A stretch of 64,000 nucleotides of DNA from Bradyrhizobium sp. CCBAU 51627 (GCF_028128765.1 NZ_LBJG01000024.1:1-64000); one strand, 5' to 3'. Positions 51,776 through 61,330 are shown, numbered from the stretch's first letter. Made by a program: numbers and translations. Notes: a model not told the origin generated them from the letters alone.

Positions 51776-53089
51776 TCAGGCGACCGGATCCCTGGGACGG
51801 CTCCGCTCGCGCGGCGCTAGCGGCGGCGCGCGCTTCGGGGAAGCTGCTTCGCGTGGCGCGGCGCTGTCCGAGGCGTGGGCGACCGGCGCGGGGCCGGTGT
51901 CGCGATAGGCGACGATCCAGATCAGAAAGCCAAGGACTGCCAGGGCGGCCCCGACGGGACCGGTGGAAGTCCAGCCCAGCCCCTCGCGAATGGCGAGGCC
52001 GCCGAGGAAGGGGCCCAGCGCATTGGCTGTGTTGAACGCCGAATGGTTGAGCGCGGCCGCGAGCGCCTGTGCATCTCCAGCAACGTCCATCAGCCGCGTT
52101 TGCAGCACGGCTCCGAGCGCGACGCTGGCGCCGATGGCGAAGATATCGATTGCGAGCAGCCAGGGATTGCCGGCGACGAGCGGAAAGACCAGCAGCGCCA
52201 CGGCGGCAAAGATCAGGATGCCACCGGCCGTCGGCATCACCGCGCGGTCGGCGAAGCGCGGCACGAACAGATTGCCGAGCGTGGCACCGATGCCGAAGAT
52301 GGCGAGGAAAAACGGGATGACCTCGGTGCTGACCTTGGTGACCTCGATCAAGGTGGTCGCGAGATAAGTATAGACCGCGAACATGCCGCCGAAGCCGATG
52401 GCGCTGATCGCGAGCGTCGTCCAGACGCGGCGGCTTTTGAGCGCGCCGAGCTCGCGCAGCGGGTCCGACCTTCCGGCCTGGTCGCGCGGCGCGAACAGCG
52501 CGCACAGCAGGACGGTGAGCAAGGCGAGCAGCGATACGAGGCCAAAGCTCGCGCGCCAGCCGACCAACTGGCCGATCAGATTGGCCAGCGGCACGCCGAT
52601 GATGGTGGCGACGGTGAGGCCCAGCATGACCTGGCCGACCGCTTGCGAGCGGCGATGCTGCGGAACGAGCGAGGCCGCGACCAGCGCGGCGATGCCGAAA
52701 TAGGCGCCGTGAGGCAGGCCCGAGAGGAAGCGCGCCGCGACCATCGAGCCAAAGCCGGGGGCCAGCGCGGTCAGGGCGTTGCCGAGCGCGAACACGGCCA
52801 TCAGCGCCAGCAGCTGCGTGCGCCGGGCGAACTTTGCGCCGAGCACGGCGATCAGCGGCGCGCCCAGCACCACGCCGAGCGCATAGGCGCTGATCGCGTG
52901 TCCGGCGGTCGGCTCGTCGATATGAAGGTCAGCCGCGAAGAACGGCAGCAGGCTCATCGATGCGAATTCGGTCGTTCCGATCGCAAATCCGCCCATCGCG
53001 AGCGAGAACAGGACGATGGCGAGATGAGGCGGCGCTGAAGCTGATTTCGATGTCGTGCTTGGCGAAGTCGCGTGAGGCGAGCGCGTCAT
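51776..53089 (-). CDS. MFS transporter, DHA1 sugar/drug efflux type
   Basis: A 437-aa inner-membrane protein with 12 predicted segments. The start is the ATG giving MTRSPHATSPSTTS. The first segment reads IVLFSLAMGGFAIGTTEFASMSLLPFFAADL, typical of AraJ/NepI-like efflux proteins, and ARFLSGLPHGAYFGIAALVAASLVP is the motif C-like region (both in short blocks). The C-terminal tail is Pro/Arg-rich. The exported substrate is unknown. It is divergent from the ThDP enzyme gene. Confidence 0.85.
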   Translation of the reverse strand: MTRSPHATSPSTTSKSASAPPHLAIVLFSLAMGGFAIGTTEFASMSLLPFFAADLHIDEPTAGHAISAYALGVVLGAPLIAVLGAKFARRTQLLALMAVFALGNALTALAPGFGSMVAARFLSGLPHGAYFGIAALVAASLVPQHRRSQAVGQVMLGLTVATIIGVPLANLIGQLVGWRASFGLVSLLALLTVLLCALFAPRDQAGRSDPLRELGALKSRRVWTTLAISAIGFGGMFAVYTYLATTLIEVTKVSTEVIPFFLAIFGIGATLGNLFVPRFADRAVMPTAGGILIFAAVALLVFPLVAGNPWLLAIDIFAIGASVALGAVLQTRLMDVAGDAQALAAALNHSAFNTANALGPFLGGLAIREGLGWTSTGPVGAALAVLGFLIWIVAYRDTGPAPVAHASDSAAPREAASPKRAPPLAPRERSRPRDPVA

Positions 53090-53396
53090 GAGTCCTGCAT
53101 GGGGCAAGGGGAACCAGCCCAGCGAACGTCGCCACCCCTGCATTATTTGTCTCACCTACTTAAACCGGCGTCGGTCTGCGTCAACGGCGGAAGCGCTGCG
53201 TGGGCCCGGTGCATATCAGCGTCCCGGTTTGCTCAGGGCATCCGAACCGGCAACCGCCGTGCGCGCGGTGCAGAACGATGCCGGGGCAGCTGTGCAGCTG
53301 TTTCGGCTTGCACCTTATTTCCGCTTGTCTTACGCCACCTCGGAACAAACTCGCGCGAGGCCTTCAGCGCATCGCCAAAGCCTGCAGGGAGCTGTC
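53090..53396. other. Divergent intergenic region
   Basis: About 300 bases between the efflux gene and the ThDP enzyme gene. The plus-strand frame is open through it, but the ribosome site AGGGAG and protein homology place the enzyme start at 53397. It should hold two promoters; no operator or hairpin was recognised. Confidence 0.45.
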
Positions 53397-55058
53397 ATGT
53401 CCATCCGAAACACCCGCACCGGGGGCCAGATCCTGATCGATCAGCTCGTCGCCCAGGGCGTCGAGCGCGTCACCTGCGTGCCGGGTGAGAGCTATCTGGC
53501 GGCGCTCGACGCGCTGCATGACAGCCCGATCGACGTGGTGATCTGCCGCGCCGAGGGCGGCGCGGCAATGATGGCGGAAGCCTACGGCAAGCTCACCGGG
53601 CGCCCGGGCGTCTGCTTCGTCACCCGCGGCCCCGGCGCCACCAATGCCAGCCACGGCGTCCACATCGCGATGCAGGACTCGACGCCGATGATCCTGTTCG
53701 TCGGCCAGGTCGACACCGGCATGCGCGAGCGCGAGGCGTTCCAGGAGCTCGACTACAAGGCCGTGTTCGGCTCAATGGCGAAATGGGCCGTCGAGATCGA
53801 TCGCCCCGATCGCATTCCCGAGCTGGTCGCGCGCGCCTTCCGCGTCGCCATGCAGGGCCGTCCGGGTCCCGTCGTGATCGCGCTGCCGGAGAACATGCTG
53901 ACCGAAACCGCTGCCGTAGCGGATGCCATGCGCATCGAGCCGGCGATGAGCTGGCCGGCGCCTGGTGATATCGAGCGCGTCGGTGCGCTGCTTGCGAGCG
54001 CCAAGGCGCCGCTGGTCATCCTCGGCGGCTCGCGCTGGACCGAGGACGCCACCAAGGGCATCGCACGTTTTGCCGAGCGGTTCGACCTGCCGGTCGCGAC
54101 CTCGTTTCGGCGGGCCTCGCTGATCGACGCCGACCATTCGCATTATGCCGGCGATCTCGGCATCGGGCCGAGCCCGGGGCTGAAGGCGCGCATCGACAAC
54201 GCCGATGTCATTCTCCTCATCGGCGGCCGCATGTCGGAGATGCCGTCCTCGTCCTACACGCTGCTCGACATCCCGACGCCGAAGCAGAAGCTGATCCACG
54301 TGCATCCGGGCTCGGAAGAGCTTGGTCGCATCTATCAGCCTGAGCTCGCGATCCAGGCGACGCCGGCCGCGTTCGCCGCCGCGGTGGAGACGCTGAAGCC
54401 TTCGGGCGCGGTGGCCTGGAAGGGCGAGGCGGCCAAGGCGCATGCCGATTACCTCGCCTGGACCGACAAGGCGCGCGAGCTGCCGGGCACGTTCCAGTAT
54501 GGTCAGGTCATGACCTGGCTGCGCGATCGCCTGCCGAAGGATGCGATCGTCTGCAATGGCGCCGGCAATTATGCCGGCTGGATCCATCGCCATCACCGCT
54601 TCCACAGCTTTGCTTCGCAGCTTGCGCCGACCTCGGGCTCGATGGGCTATGGCGTGCCGGCGGGCGTGCTCGCCAAGCGGCAATATCCCGATCGTGTCGT
54701 CGTCGCCTTTGCCGGTGACGGCTGCTTCCTGATGAACGGCCAGGAGTTCGCGACCGCCGTGCAATATGACGCGCCGCTGATCGTGATCGTGGTCGACAAT
54801 TCGCAATACGGCACCATCCGCATGCACCAGGAGCGCGACTATCCCGGCCGCGTCGTCGGCACCCAGCTCAAGAACCCTGACTTCGCGATGTATGCGAAGG
54901 CGTTCGGCGGCCATGGCGAGCGTGTCGAGCGCACGGAAGAATTCGCGCCGGCCTTCGAGCGCGCGCTCGCCTCTCGCAAGCCGTCGATCCTTCACTGCAT
55001 CATCGATCCACGCGCGATATCGGTCGGCAAGGACTTTACGCCGGCTGTGAAGGCTTAA
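53397..55058 (+). CDS. ThDP-dependent enzyme, acetolactate synthase-like
   Basis: A 553-aa thiamine-diphosphate enzyme. The N-terminal PYR domain has the cofactor-activating Glu in CRAEGGAAMMAEAYG and GVCFVTRGPGATNASHGV. The C-terminal PP domain has the ThDP motif GDGCFLMNGQEFATAVQ with downstream NSQYGTIRMHQERDYPGR. It lacks a partner small subunit and does not sit with ilv genes, so a catabolic decarboxylase or ligase role on a 2-keto acid is more likely than valine synthesis. A DadA-like oxidase gene follows after 3 bp. Confidence 0.85.
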   Translation: MSIRNTRTGGQILIDQLVAQGVERVTCVPGESYLAALDALHDSPIDVVICRAEGGAAMMAEAYGKLTGRPGVCFVTRGPGATNASHGVHIAMQDSTPMILFVGQVDTGMREREAFQELDYKAVFGSMAKWAVEIDRPDRIPELVARAFRVAMQGRPGPVVIALPENMLTETAAVADAMRIEPAMSWPAPGDIERVGALLASAKAPLVILGGSRWTEDATKGIARFAERFDLPVATSFRRASLIDADHSHYAGDLGIGPSPGLKARIDNADVILLIGGRMSEMPSSSYTLLDIPTPKQKLIHVHPGSEELGRIYQPELAIQATPAAFAAAVETLKPSGAVAWKGEAAKAHADYLAWTDKARELPGTFQYGQVMTWLRDRLPKDAIVCNGAGNYAGWIHRHHRFHSFASQLAPTSGSMGYGVPAGVLAKRQYPDRVVVAFAGDGCFLMNGQEFATAVQYDAPLIVIVVDNSQYGTIRMHQERDYPGRVVGTQLKNPDFAMYAKAFGGHGERVERTEEFAPAFERALASRKPSILHCIIDPRAISVGKDFTPAVKA

Positions 55059-55061
55059 GCG

Positions 55062-56327
55062 ATGTCGGGAGGCCGCCACGTCGTCATCATCGGAGCCGGC
55101 GCGGTCGGCGTGATCAGCGCCATCGAGGCGCTGCGCGAGGGCCATCGCGTCACGCTGATCGATGCCGGCGAGCCCGGTGGCGAGCAGGCGGCGAGCTACG
55201 GCAATGCCGGCTGGCTGTCATCGCATTCGGTGATCCCGCCGGCGGAGCCGGGCGTCTGGAAGAAGGTGCCTGGCTATCTGATGGACCCGCTCGGCCCGCT
55301 CGCGATCCGCTGGTCCTATCTGCCGAAGGCGCTGCCCTGGTTGGTCAGGTACCTGCTCTCGGGCTGGACCGCGGCGCGGGTCGAGAAGACCGCTTTCGCC
55401 CTGCGCGATCTGCTCAAGGACGCGCCGCTGCTGCATCGCAAGCTCGCCGAGGAGGCGGGCGTGCCGGAGCTGATCGAGCGCAACGGCGTGATGCACGTGT
55501 TCCCGTCGCGCGGCAATTTCGACAACGATCTCGGCTGGCGCCTGCGCAAGAAAGTCGGCGTCGCATGGCTGGAGCTGAACGCCGACGAGATGCGCCAGCG
55601 CGAGCCGGACCTGCATCCGCGCTACACCTTCGGCGTGGTGGTGGAGGAGGCCGGCCGCTGCCGCGATCCCGGCGCCTATGTCGCCGCATTGGCCCAGCAT
55701 GCGCTGGCGAGCGGCGCCAGGCTCGTGCGCGCCAAGGCGACCGGCCTCAAGCTCTCCGGCAACAAGCTCGTCGCCGTCCTCACCGAGACCGGCGAGATCG
55801 CCTGCGATGCCGCGGTGGTCGCCGCCGGCGCGCGGTCGAAGCAGCTCACCGCGTCGGTCGGCGATCCCCTGCCGCTCGAGACCGAGCGCGGCTATCACGT
55901 CGTGATCGAGAACCCTGAAACGGGTCCACGCAGCTCGATGATGGCCTCCGACGCCAAGATGGTGGTGAACTGGACCGACAAGGGCCTGCGTGCCGCCGGC
56001 ACGGTCGAGATCGCCGGCCTCGAGGCCGCGCCGAACTGGAAGCGCGCCGAGATTCTGCGCAACCACCTGCTCGGCATGTTCCCGAAGCTGCCGAAAGACA
56101 TTCCGGCCTCGCGCATCAAGACCTGGTTCGGGCATCGGCCGAGCATGCCGGACGGACGTCCCTGCATCGGCTATGCGCGCGCCTCGCGCGATATCGTTTA
56201 TGCCTTCGGACACGGCCATGTCGGCCTGGTCGGCTCGGCGCGCACCGGCCGTCTCGTCGCGCAGCTCCTGAGCGGCAAGCCGCCGGAAATTCCACTGGCG
56301 CCGTTTTCGCCCAACCGCTTCCTCTGA
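55062..56327 (+). CDS. DadA-like FAD-dependent amino-acid oxidoreductase
   Basis: A 421-aa flavoprotein of the DAO/DadA family. The FAD-binding motif VVIIGAGAVGVISAIEALREGHRVTLID (in short blocks) is at the N-terminus. The C-terminus has GHRPSMPDGRPCIGYARASRDIVYAFGHGHVGL, characteristic of D-amino-acid dehydrogenases. Likely product: a 2-keto acid, which could be the substrate for the neighbouring ThDP enzyme. It is 9 bp upstream of the racemase-like gene. Confidence 0.87.
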   Translation: MSGGRHVVIIGAGAVGVISAIEALREGHRVTLIDAGEPGGEQAASYGNAGWLSSHSVIPPAEPGVWKKVPGYLMDPLGPLAIRWSYLPKALPWLVRYLLSGWTAARVEKTAFALRDLLKDAPLLHRKLAEEAGVPELIERNGVMHVFPSRGNFDNDLGWRLRKKVGVAWLELNADEMRQREPDLHPRYTFGVVVEEAGRCRDPGAYVAALAQHALASGARLVRAKATGLKLSGNKLVAVLTETGEIACDAAVVAAGARSKQLTASVGDPLPLETERGYHVVIENPETGPRSSMMASDAKMVVNWTDKGLRAAGTVEIAGLEAAPNWKRAEILRNHLLGMFPKLPKDIPASRIKTWFGHRPSMPDGRPCIGYARASRDIVYAFGHGHVGLVGSARTGRLVAQLLSGKPPEIPLAPFSPNRFL

Positions 56328-56336
56328 GACCGCACC

Positions 56337-57080
56337 ATGACCCACGCAGCCAACTCGACTTCCCGCATCGCCCGTGGCGGCAAGGCCATCTACGGCGCGC
56401 CGCTCGGCATCCTGATGCTGGAAGCGCGCTTTCCCCGCATCCCCGGCGACATGGGGAACGGCACGACCTGGCCATTCCCCGTGCTCTATCGCGTCGTGAG
56501 CGGCGCCTCGCCGGAGAAGGTGGTGCTGAAGGGCGCGGCAGGCCTGCTGCCTGATTTCATCGACGCGGCGAAGGATCTGGTGCGTCTGGGAGCCGAAGCC
56601 ATCACCACCAATTGCGGCTTCCTCTCGCTGTTCCAGAAGGAGATCGCCTCCGCCGTCGGCGTTCCCGTCGCGACCTCGTCGCTGATGCAGGTGCCGTGGG
56701 TGCAGGCGACCTTGCCGCCTGGCAAGCGCGTCGGCCTCGTCACCGTGTCGGGATCGACCCTGACGCCGGCCCATCTCGAAGGCGCCGGCGTGCCGCTCGA
56801 CACGCCGCTGGTCGGCACCGAGCACGGCAAGGAATTCTTTCGCGTCCTGATCAAGGCCGAGAAGGAGGATATGGACATCGCGCAGGCCGAGCGCGATGTG
56901 GTCGAGGCCGGCAAGGAGCTCGTCGCCAAAAATCCTGATGTCGGCGCTATTGTGCTGGAATGCACCAACATGCCGCCCTATGCGGCGGCGCTCCAGGCCG
57001 AGGTCGGCCTGCCCGTCTACGACATCTATTCCATGATCACCTGGTTTCATGCCGGACTGCGCCCGCGCGTCTTCGCCTGA
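56337..57080 (+). CDS. Asp/Glu racemase-superfamily protein
   Basis: A 247-aa protein with the two-cysteine layout of the Asp/Glu racemase superfamily: TTNCGFLS (about residue 86) and LECTNMPP (about residue 203). These cysteines normally act as the acid-base pair of racemases, or as the catalytic site of related maleate isomerase-like enzymes. Placed after a D-amino-acid oxidoreductase gene, an amino-acid racemase feeding it is a reasonable guess. The substrate is unknown. Confidence 0.8.
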   Translation: MTHAANSTSRIARGGKAIYGAPLGILMLEARFPRIPGDMGNGTTWPFPVLYRVVSGASPEKVVLKGAAGLLPDFIDAAKDLVRLGAEAITTNCGFLSLFQKEIASAVGVPVATSSLMQVPWVQATLPPGKRVGLVTVSGSTLTPAHLEGAGVPLDTPLVGTEHGKEFFRVLIKAEKEDMDIAQAERDVVEAGKELVAKNPDVGAIVLECTNMPPYAAALQAEVGLPVYDIYSMITWFHAGLRPRVFA

Positions 57081-57174
57081 TTCCGCCTGTGACGCAGCTC
57101 TTCACAACCTCCGCTTTCGTCTGCATTGCAATCGTTCCCGCCGGCCCGGTATAGTTGGGCTGTGTTCGGCATGA

Positions 57175-57888
57175 ATGCAGCTGATGATGACCAACGTGGA
57201 ACTGGCTTCCGACAGTATCGTCGATCGCGTCTATGAACAGCTCAAGGCGATGGCTGTGAGCTACGAGTTCAAGCCGGGCGAACGGCTCAACGAGGGCGAG
57301 CTGGCAAAACGGCTCGGCGTCAGCCGCACGCCGCTGCGCGAAGCGCTGAACCGTCTCAACACCGAAGGCTTCCTGCGCTTCGCGCCGGGCAAGGGTTTCT
57401 TCTGCCGCGAGCTCGACGCGCGCGAGATCTTCGATCTCTACGAGCTGCGCAAGTCGATCGAGGTCGCCGCGGTCCGTCTCGCCGTCACGCGCGCCAGGGA
57501 CGAGGACATCGATGCGCTGTTGAAATTCCTCGAAGCCACCGGTCCCGATCCCGGCGGGCGTTCATCGATCGAGCTGGTCGAGCTGGATGAGACCTTCCAC
57601 GAGCGGCTGATGGCGATGTCTGACAATGCCGAGATGCTGCGCGTCCTGCGCAACGTCAACGCCCGGATCCGCTTCGTGCGATGGATCGACATGGACAGCA
57701 TCAACCGCTCCAAGACGCAAGCCGAGCACCGGGCCGTCGTCGAAGGGTTGAAGGGCCGGGACGAAGAGGCCTGCGTTTCGGTGCTGGAGAGGCACATCGA
57801 CCGCCGCCTCGACCGGATCACGTCGGCGATCAAGGAAGGCTACGCGCAGATCTACATGCCGGCCGCGGCGCGAACGGCGGCCAATTGA
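57175..57888 (+). CDS. GntR/FadR-family transcriptional regulator
   Basis: A 237-aa regulator. The winged helix at about 15-80 contains GERLNEGELAKRLGVSRTPLREALNRLNTEGFL (short blocks), and an FCD domain follows with DETFHERLMAMSDNAEML and EHRAVVEGL. The exact start among ATGs at 57175, 57184 and 57187 is uncertain. Lying behind the ThDP-DadA-racemase genes, it is probably their regulator. A gap of 94 bp separates it from the racemase-like gene. Confidence 0.87.
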   Translation: MQLMMTNVELASDSIVDRVYEQLKAMAVSYEFKPGERLNEGELAKRLGVSRTPLREALNRLNTEGFLRFAPGKGFFCRELDAREIFDLYELRKSIEVAAVRLAVTRARDEDIDALLKFLEATGPDPGGRSSIELVELDETFHERLMAMSDNAEMLRVLRNVNARIRFVRWIDMDSINRSKTQAEHRAVVEGLKGRDEEACVSVLERHIDRRLDRITSAIKEGYAQIYMPAAARTAAN

Positions 57889-57925
57889 CGTCCGGCAGGG
57901 CGTCCTGTTTTCGGGAGAGGCACAC

Positions 57926-58705
57926 ATGAAGCTCAACGGCAAGGTCGCAGCCATCACCGGCGCGGCGCGTGGCATCGGCAAGGCCTGTGCAAAGCGATTC
58001 CTCGACGACGGCGTCAAGGTCGTCATCTCGGATGTCGATGCCGAGGGCCTTGCGGCAACCGCCGCCGAACTCGGGCGGCCGGACGCGCTGCGCACTGTGG
58101 TCTGCAATGTCGCCAGGCGCGCGGACGTCGATCAGCTCGTCGCAACCGCTGTGAAGGAATTCGGCCGCCTCGACATCATGGTCAACAATGCCGGCGTCGC
58201 GCGCAACCGCGAGATCCTCGAGATATCCGAAGCGGAGTTCGACGAGATCATCGGTATCAATCTGAAGGGCGCGTTCTTCGGCGTGCAGGCGGCGGCCCGG
58301 CAGATGATCGCGCAAGGTGGCGGCGGGGTCATCATCAACATGTCCTCGGTGAACGCGCTGCTGGCGATTCCGGCGCTCGCGACCTACGCCATGTCGAAAG
58401 GGGGCATGAAGCAGCTCACCTCCGTCGCCGCCGTCGCGCTTGCCCCGCACAACATCCGCGTCGTCGCCGTCGGGCCGGGCACGATCCTGACCGACATGGT
58501 GGCGTCGTCGATCTACACCTCGGAGGATGCGCGCAAGACCGTGATGTCGCGGACGCCGGCGGGCCGCGGCGGCGAGCCGAGCGAGGTCGCCTCCGTCGTG
58601 GCGTTCCTTGCCAGCGACGATGCGTCCTACATCACCGGCCAGACGATCTATCCGGATGGGGGAAGGCTGATTTTGAACTACACGGTGCCGGTGAAGGACA
58701 AGTAG
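57926..58705 (+). CDS. Short-chain dehydrogenase/reductase
   Basis: A 259-aa classical SDR. The cofactor loop is TGAARGIGKA (residues about 12-21), NNAG is at about 88-91, the catalytic Ser is in INMSSVNAL, and Tyr/Lys are in TYAMSKGGMK. The C-terminus ends with the family segment ASYITGQTIYPDGGRLILNY. The substrate is unknown; it may belong to the same catabolic unit as the preceding genes, 37 bp after the GntR gene. Confidence 0.88.
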   Translation: MKLNGKVAAITGAARGIGKACAKRFLDDGVKVVISDVDAEGLAATAAELGRPDALRTVVCNVARRADVDQLVATAVKEFGRLDIMVNNAGVARNREILEISEAEFDEIIGINLKGAFFGVQAAARQMIAQGGGGVIINMSSVNALLAIPALATYAMSKGGMKQLTSVAAVALAPHNIRVVAVGPGTILTDMVASSIYTSEDARKTVMSRTPAGRGGEPSEVASVVAFLASDDASYITGQTIYPDGGRLILNYTVPVKDK

Positions 58706-58717
58706 TAGCGCGGTGCC

Positions 58718-59512
58718 TCACTCCGCCGCAACCGTCATCCCGTGACCCAGCCGCTTCGAAATGTCGCCGGCGCAGTCGCGCAGCGCGTGTGCGATCGGGC
58801 TGTCCCAGCGCGCATCAAACGTGCCTTCCGGTCCCATCGCGGTGATGACCAGCGCGACGTGGCCGGCATGGTCGAATACGGGTGCGGAGAATGCGTTGAC
58901 GCCGGGCAGGGGATCGCCGAGCGCGCGGGCGAGGCCGTGCTTGCGGACCTCGGTGAGCATCTCGGCAACCTTTGGGCCTTTCACGGCGCGCTTTGGATTG
59001 TAGCCGACGCCCTGGCGATCGAGCCCGCTTTCGAGTGCGGCGTTGATCGTCTTCTCCGGCAGGAACGCGGCAAAAGCGCGCCCCGTCGCGGTCTCCAGCA
59101 AGGCCATCACCGAGCCGGGTCGCATCACGATGTGGACGGGCTGGGCCGGCTCTTCGATCTGCACCACGGTCGGACCATGTGTGCCCCAGACCGCGAGTGA
59201 GACCGCGTGCCCGATCTGGCTCGCGAGCGCGGCGATCTTCGGCCGCGCGATGCGCACGCCCGAGAGACGGCGCAGGCTGATCAGGCCGAGCTCGAGCGCC
59301 AGCGCGCCGATCTCGTAGCGGCCGGTGGTCTCATCCTGCTCAATCAGTCCGATGCGGGAGAAGCTGGCGAGATACGGATGCGCCTTGGCCGGCGTCATGC
59401 CGGCCTCGCGCGCAAGATCGCGCAGCATCATCGGCTCGCCGCATCTCGCCAGTGCGCGGAGCAATTCTCCGCCGACCTCGATCGACTGGATGCCGCGGCT
59501 TTCTCTCTTCAT
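58718..59512 (-). CDS. IclR-family transcriptional regulator
   Basis: A 264-aa regulator. The ATG at 59512 gives MKRESRGIQSIEVGGELLRAL followed by the winged helix (MMLRDLAREAGMTPAKAHPYLASFSRIGL in short blocks). The effector-binding domain occupies about residues 85-255. It is convergent with the SDR gene and reads in the same direction as the FAD dehydrogenase and binding-protein genes upstream, so it may control them. The gap to the FAD gene is occupied by a palindromic repeat. Confidence 0.88.
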   Translation of the reverse strand: MKRESRGIQSIEVGGELLRALARCGEPMMLRDLAREAGMTPAKAHPYLASFSRIGLIEQDETTGRYEIGALALELGLISLRRLSGVRIARPKIAALASQIGHAVSLAVWGTHGPTVVQIEEPAQPVHIVMRPGSVMALLETATGRAFAAFLPEKTINAALESGLDRQGVGYNPKRAVKGPKVAEMLTEVRKHGLARALGDPLPGVNAFSAPVFDHAGHVALVITAMGPEGTFDARWDSPIAHALRDCAGDISKRLGHGMTVAAE

Positions 59513-59542
59513 ACGCCTCCGATGCGCTTGGACTCTTGTTTG

Positions 59543-59589
59543 AGCATGGTCTTTTCGGAAGACCGCTGCACACTTTTCCGGATCATGCT
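59543..59589. repeat. Palindromic intergenic repeat, AGCATG type
   Basis: Ends AGCATG (59543-59548) and CATGCT (59584-59589) enclose an inner region with CTTTTCGGAAG and CACTTTTCCGG. This is a palindromic element widespread in Rhizobiales. Its edge touches the stop codon of the FAD dehydrogenase gene, so it is probably also the 3' end hairpin of that message. Confidence 0.7.
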
Positions 59590-61322
59590 TACGCCGCGTC
59601 ACGCCTGGCGGCGCTGTCGGCGAGATGACGGCCGGCAATGTAGCCGAAGGTCAGCGCCGGCCCAAGCGTGATGCCGGCGCCGGGATAATTGCCGCCCATG
59701 ATGCTCGCCATGTCGTTGCCGGCGGCATAGAGCCCTGGAATCACCCGGCCCTCGGCGTCGAGCGCGCGGGCGTTCTCGTCGGTGACGATGCCGGCATAGG
59801 TGCCGAGATCGCCGATCACCATCTTGATGGCATAGAACGGGCCATTCTCGATCGGGGCGACGCAGGGATTGGGCCCGTGCAGCGCGTCGCCCTGGTAGCG
59901 GTTATAGGCCTTCGTGCCCTTGCCGAAGGCGGCATCGTGGCCCAGCGGCGCGATCGCATTGAACTGCCTGACGGTCTCGACGAAGGCCTTGGCATCGATC
60001 CCGGCTGTCGCCGCCAGCGCCTCCAGCGTGTCGCCGCGCATGAGATAACCGGTATCGAGGTGGTGCCTGAGCGGCATCGGGAACGGCGGCACGCAGCCGA
60101 GGCCGTATTTGCGCAGCGTCTTGTGATCGCAGACGAGATAGGCCGCGATCTCCTCGCCGGGCCTGGCCGCCTTGACCATGGCCTGGACGAAGTCGTGATA
60201 GGAATTGCCTTCATTGGCAAAGCGCTTGCCGTCGCGCATCACCGCGATCACGCCGGGTTTGGCGCGGTCGATGAAATGCGGCATCACGCCTTTCGAGCCG
60301 TCCTTGCGCGTGGTCAGCGACACCGGGACCCAGGCCGCCGCGTTCGGCAGCCGATCCTCGACATGCCCGCCGGCGCTTTCGGCAAGGCGCAAGCCGTCAC
60401 CGGTGTTGCCGCTCGGCCCTGGCGAAAAGTGCTCGTGGCCGGTCGGCGCATGCGGAAACATCTTCTTGCGCCGCTCGACATCATGCGGGAAGCCGCCGCA
60501 GGCGAGCACGACGCCTTGTCGTGCGCGGACACGCACCTCGCGTCCCTCGCGCGAGACGATCGCACCGGTGACCGCGCCGTTCTCGACCGTGAGCTCGCGC
60601 ACCGGAGAGGACAGCCACATCGGAATCTTGAGATCCTGGGCGGATTTAGCGAGACGGCCGGCGAGGGCATTGCCGTTGGTCAGCGTCATGCCGCGACCGT
60701 AGCGCAGCACGTCCATCAGATGCCGCGACAGGCGCTTGGCCACGTACATCGCCGAGGTCAGCGACTTCGTCACCCGCATGAAGTGAATGATCTCCTTGCC
60801 TGAACCCAGCATCATGCCGAACACGGTGAGTTCAGGCAGCGGCATGCCGAGCGATTTGATGAGGTCACCGAGCTCGCGGCCGTCGAACGGACGCGTCACC
60901 ATGGAGCGGCCGCCCTGCGCGCCGCCGGGTGCCTCCGCATGGTAGTCGGGAAACACCAGTGGCATGTCGAAGCGGAGCGCCGTCTTGCTCGTGAAGAAAT
61001 CGACGGCCTCGGGGCCGGCGGACAGAAATGCATCGACGCGCGCGGCATCAAAATTGTTGCCGGCCTCGTGCCGCAGATATGTGCGGGCCTGCTCCGGTGT
61101 TTCCTGGATGCCATAGGCCTTCGCCAGCGAGGTGCCGGGAATCCACAGCCAGCCGCCGGAGCGGGCGGTGGTGCCGCCGAACCGCGGCTTCTTCTCGACG
61201 ATCAGCACGCTTAGGCCGCGATACCTGGCGGTGATCGCCGCCGACATGCCGGAGCAGCCGGATCCGGCGACGAGCACGTCGCACTCGTAAGTCTCAACTG
61301 CGCTCTGCTCGTTGCCGGTCAT
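59589..61322 (-). CDS. FAD-dependent dehydrogenase, ketosteroid-dehydrogenase-like
   Basis: A 577-aa flavoprotein of the fumarate reductase/succinate dehydrogenase flavoprotein superfamily. The N-terminal FAD site reads VLVAGSGCSGMSAAITARYRG, followed by GGTTARSGGWLWIPG. The C-terminal end has the family block GLYAAGNDMASIMGGNYPGAGITLGPALTFGYIAGRH (in short pieces), typical of 3-ketosteroid dehydrogenase-like proteins. The substrate cannot be set from sequence. It is 8 bp downstream of the ABC binding-protein gene, so the two are likely one unit. Confidence 0.83.
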   Translation of the reverse strand: MTGNEQSAVETYECDVLVAGSGCSGMSAAITARYRGLSVLIVEKKPRFGGTTARSGGWLWIPGTSLAKAYGIQETPEQARTYLRHEAGNNFDAARVDAFLSAGPEAVDFFTSKTALRFDMPLVFPDYHAEAPGGAQGGRSMVTRPFDGRELGDLIKSLGMPLPELTVFGMMLGSGKEIIHFMRVTKSLTSAMYVAKRLSRHLMDVLRYGRGMTLTNGNALAGRLAKSAQDLKIPMWLSSPVRELTVENGAVTGAIVSREGREVRVRARQGVVLACGGFPHDVERRKKMFPHAPTGHEHFSPGPSGNTGDGLRLAESAGGHVEDRLPNAAAWVPVSLTTRKDGSKGVMPHFIDRAKPGVIAVMRDGKRFANEGNSYHDFVQAMVKAARPGEEIAAYLVCDHKTLRKYGLGCVPPFPMPLRHHLDTGYLMRGDTLEALAATAGIDAKAFVETVRQFNAIAPLGHDAAFGKGTKAYNRYQGDALHGPNPCVAPIENGPFYAIKMVIGDLGTYAGIVTDENARALDAEGRVIPGLYAAGNDMASIMGGNYPGAGITLGPALTFGYIAGRHLADSAARRDAA

Positions 61323-61330
61323 GTCTCACC

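Noticed and set aside
51875..53038. A 387-codon plus-strand frame inside the MFS efflux gene
   Set aside because: Asp/Gly/Arg-rich shadow of a membrane protein gene on the other strand; the minus-strand product has a proper 12-segment MFS pattern.
53088..53396. 103-codon N-terminal extension of the ThDP enzyme
   Set aside because: The extension has no ThDP-family character and crosses the divergent promoter region; AGGGAG and the family start support 53397.
55218..57050. A 610-codon minus-strand open frame
   Set aside because: It is antisense to the DadA-like and racemase-like genes and shows no domain; it reflects codon bias of the real genes.
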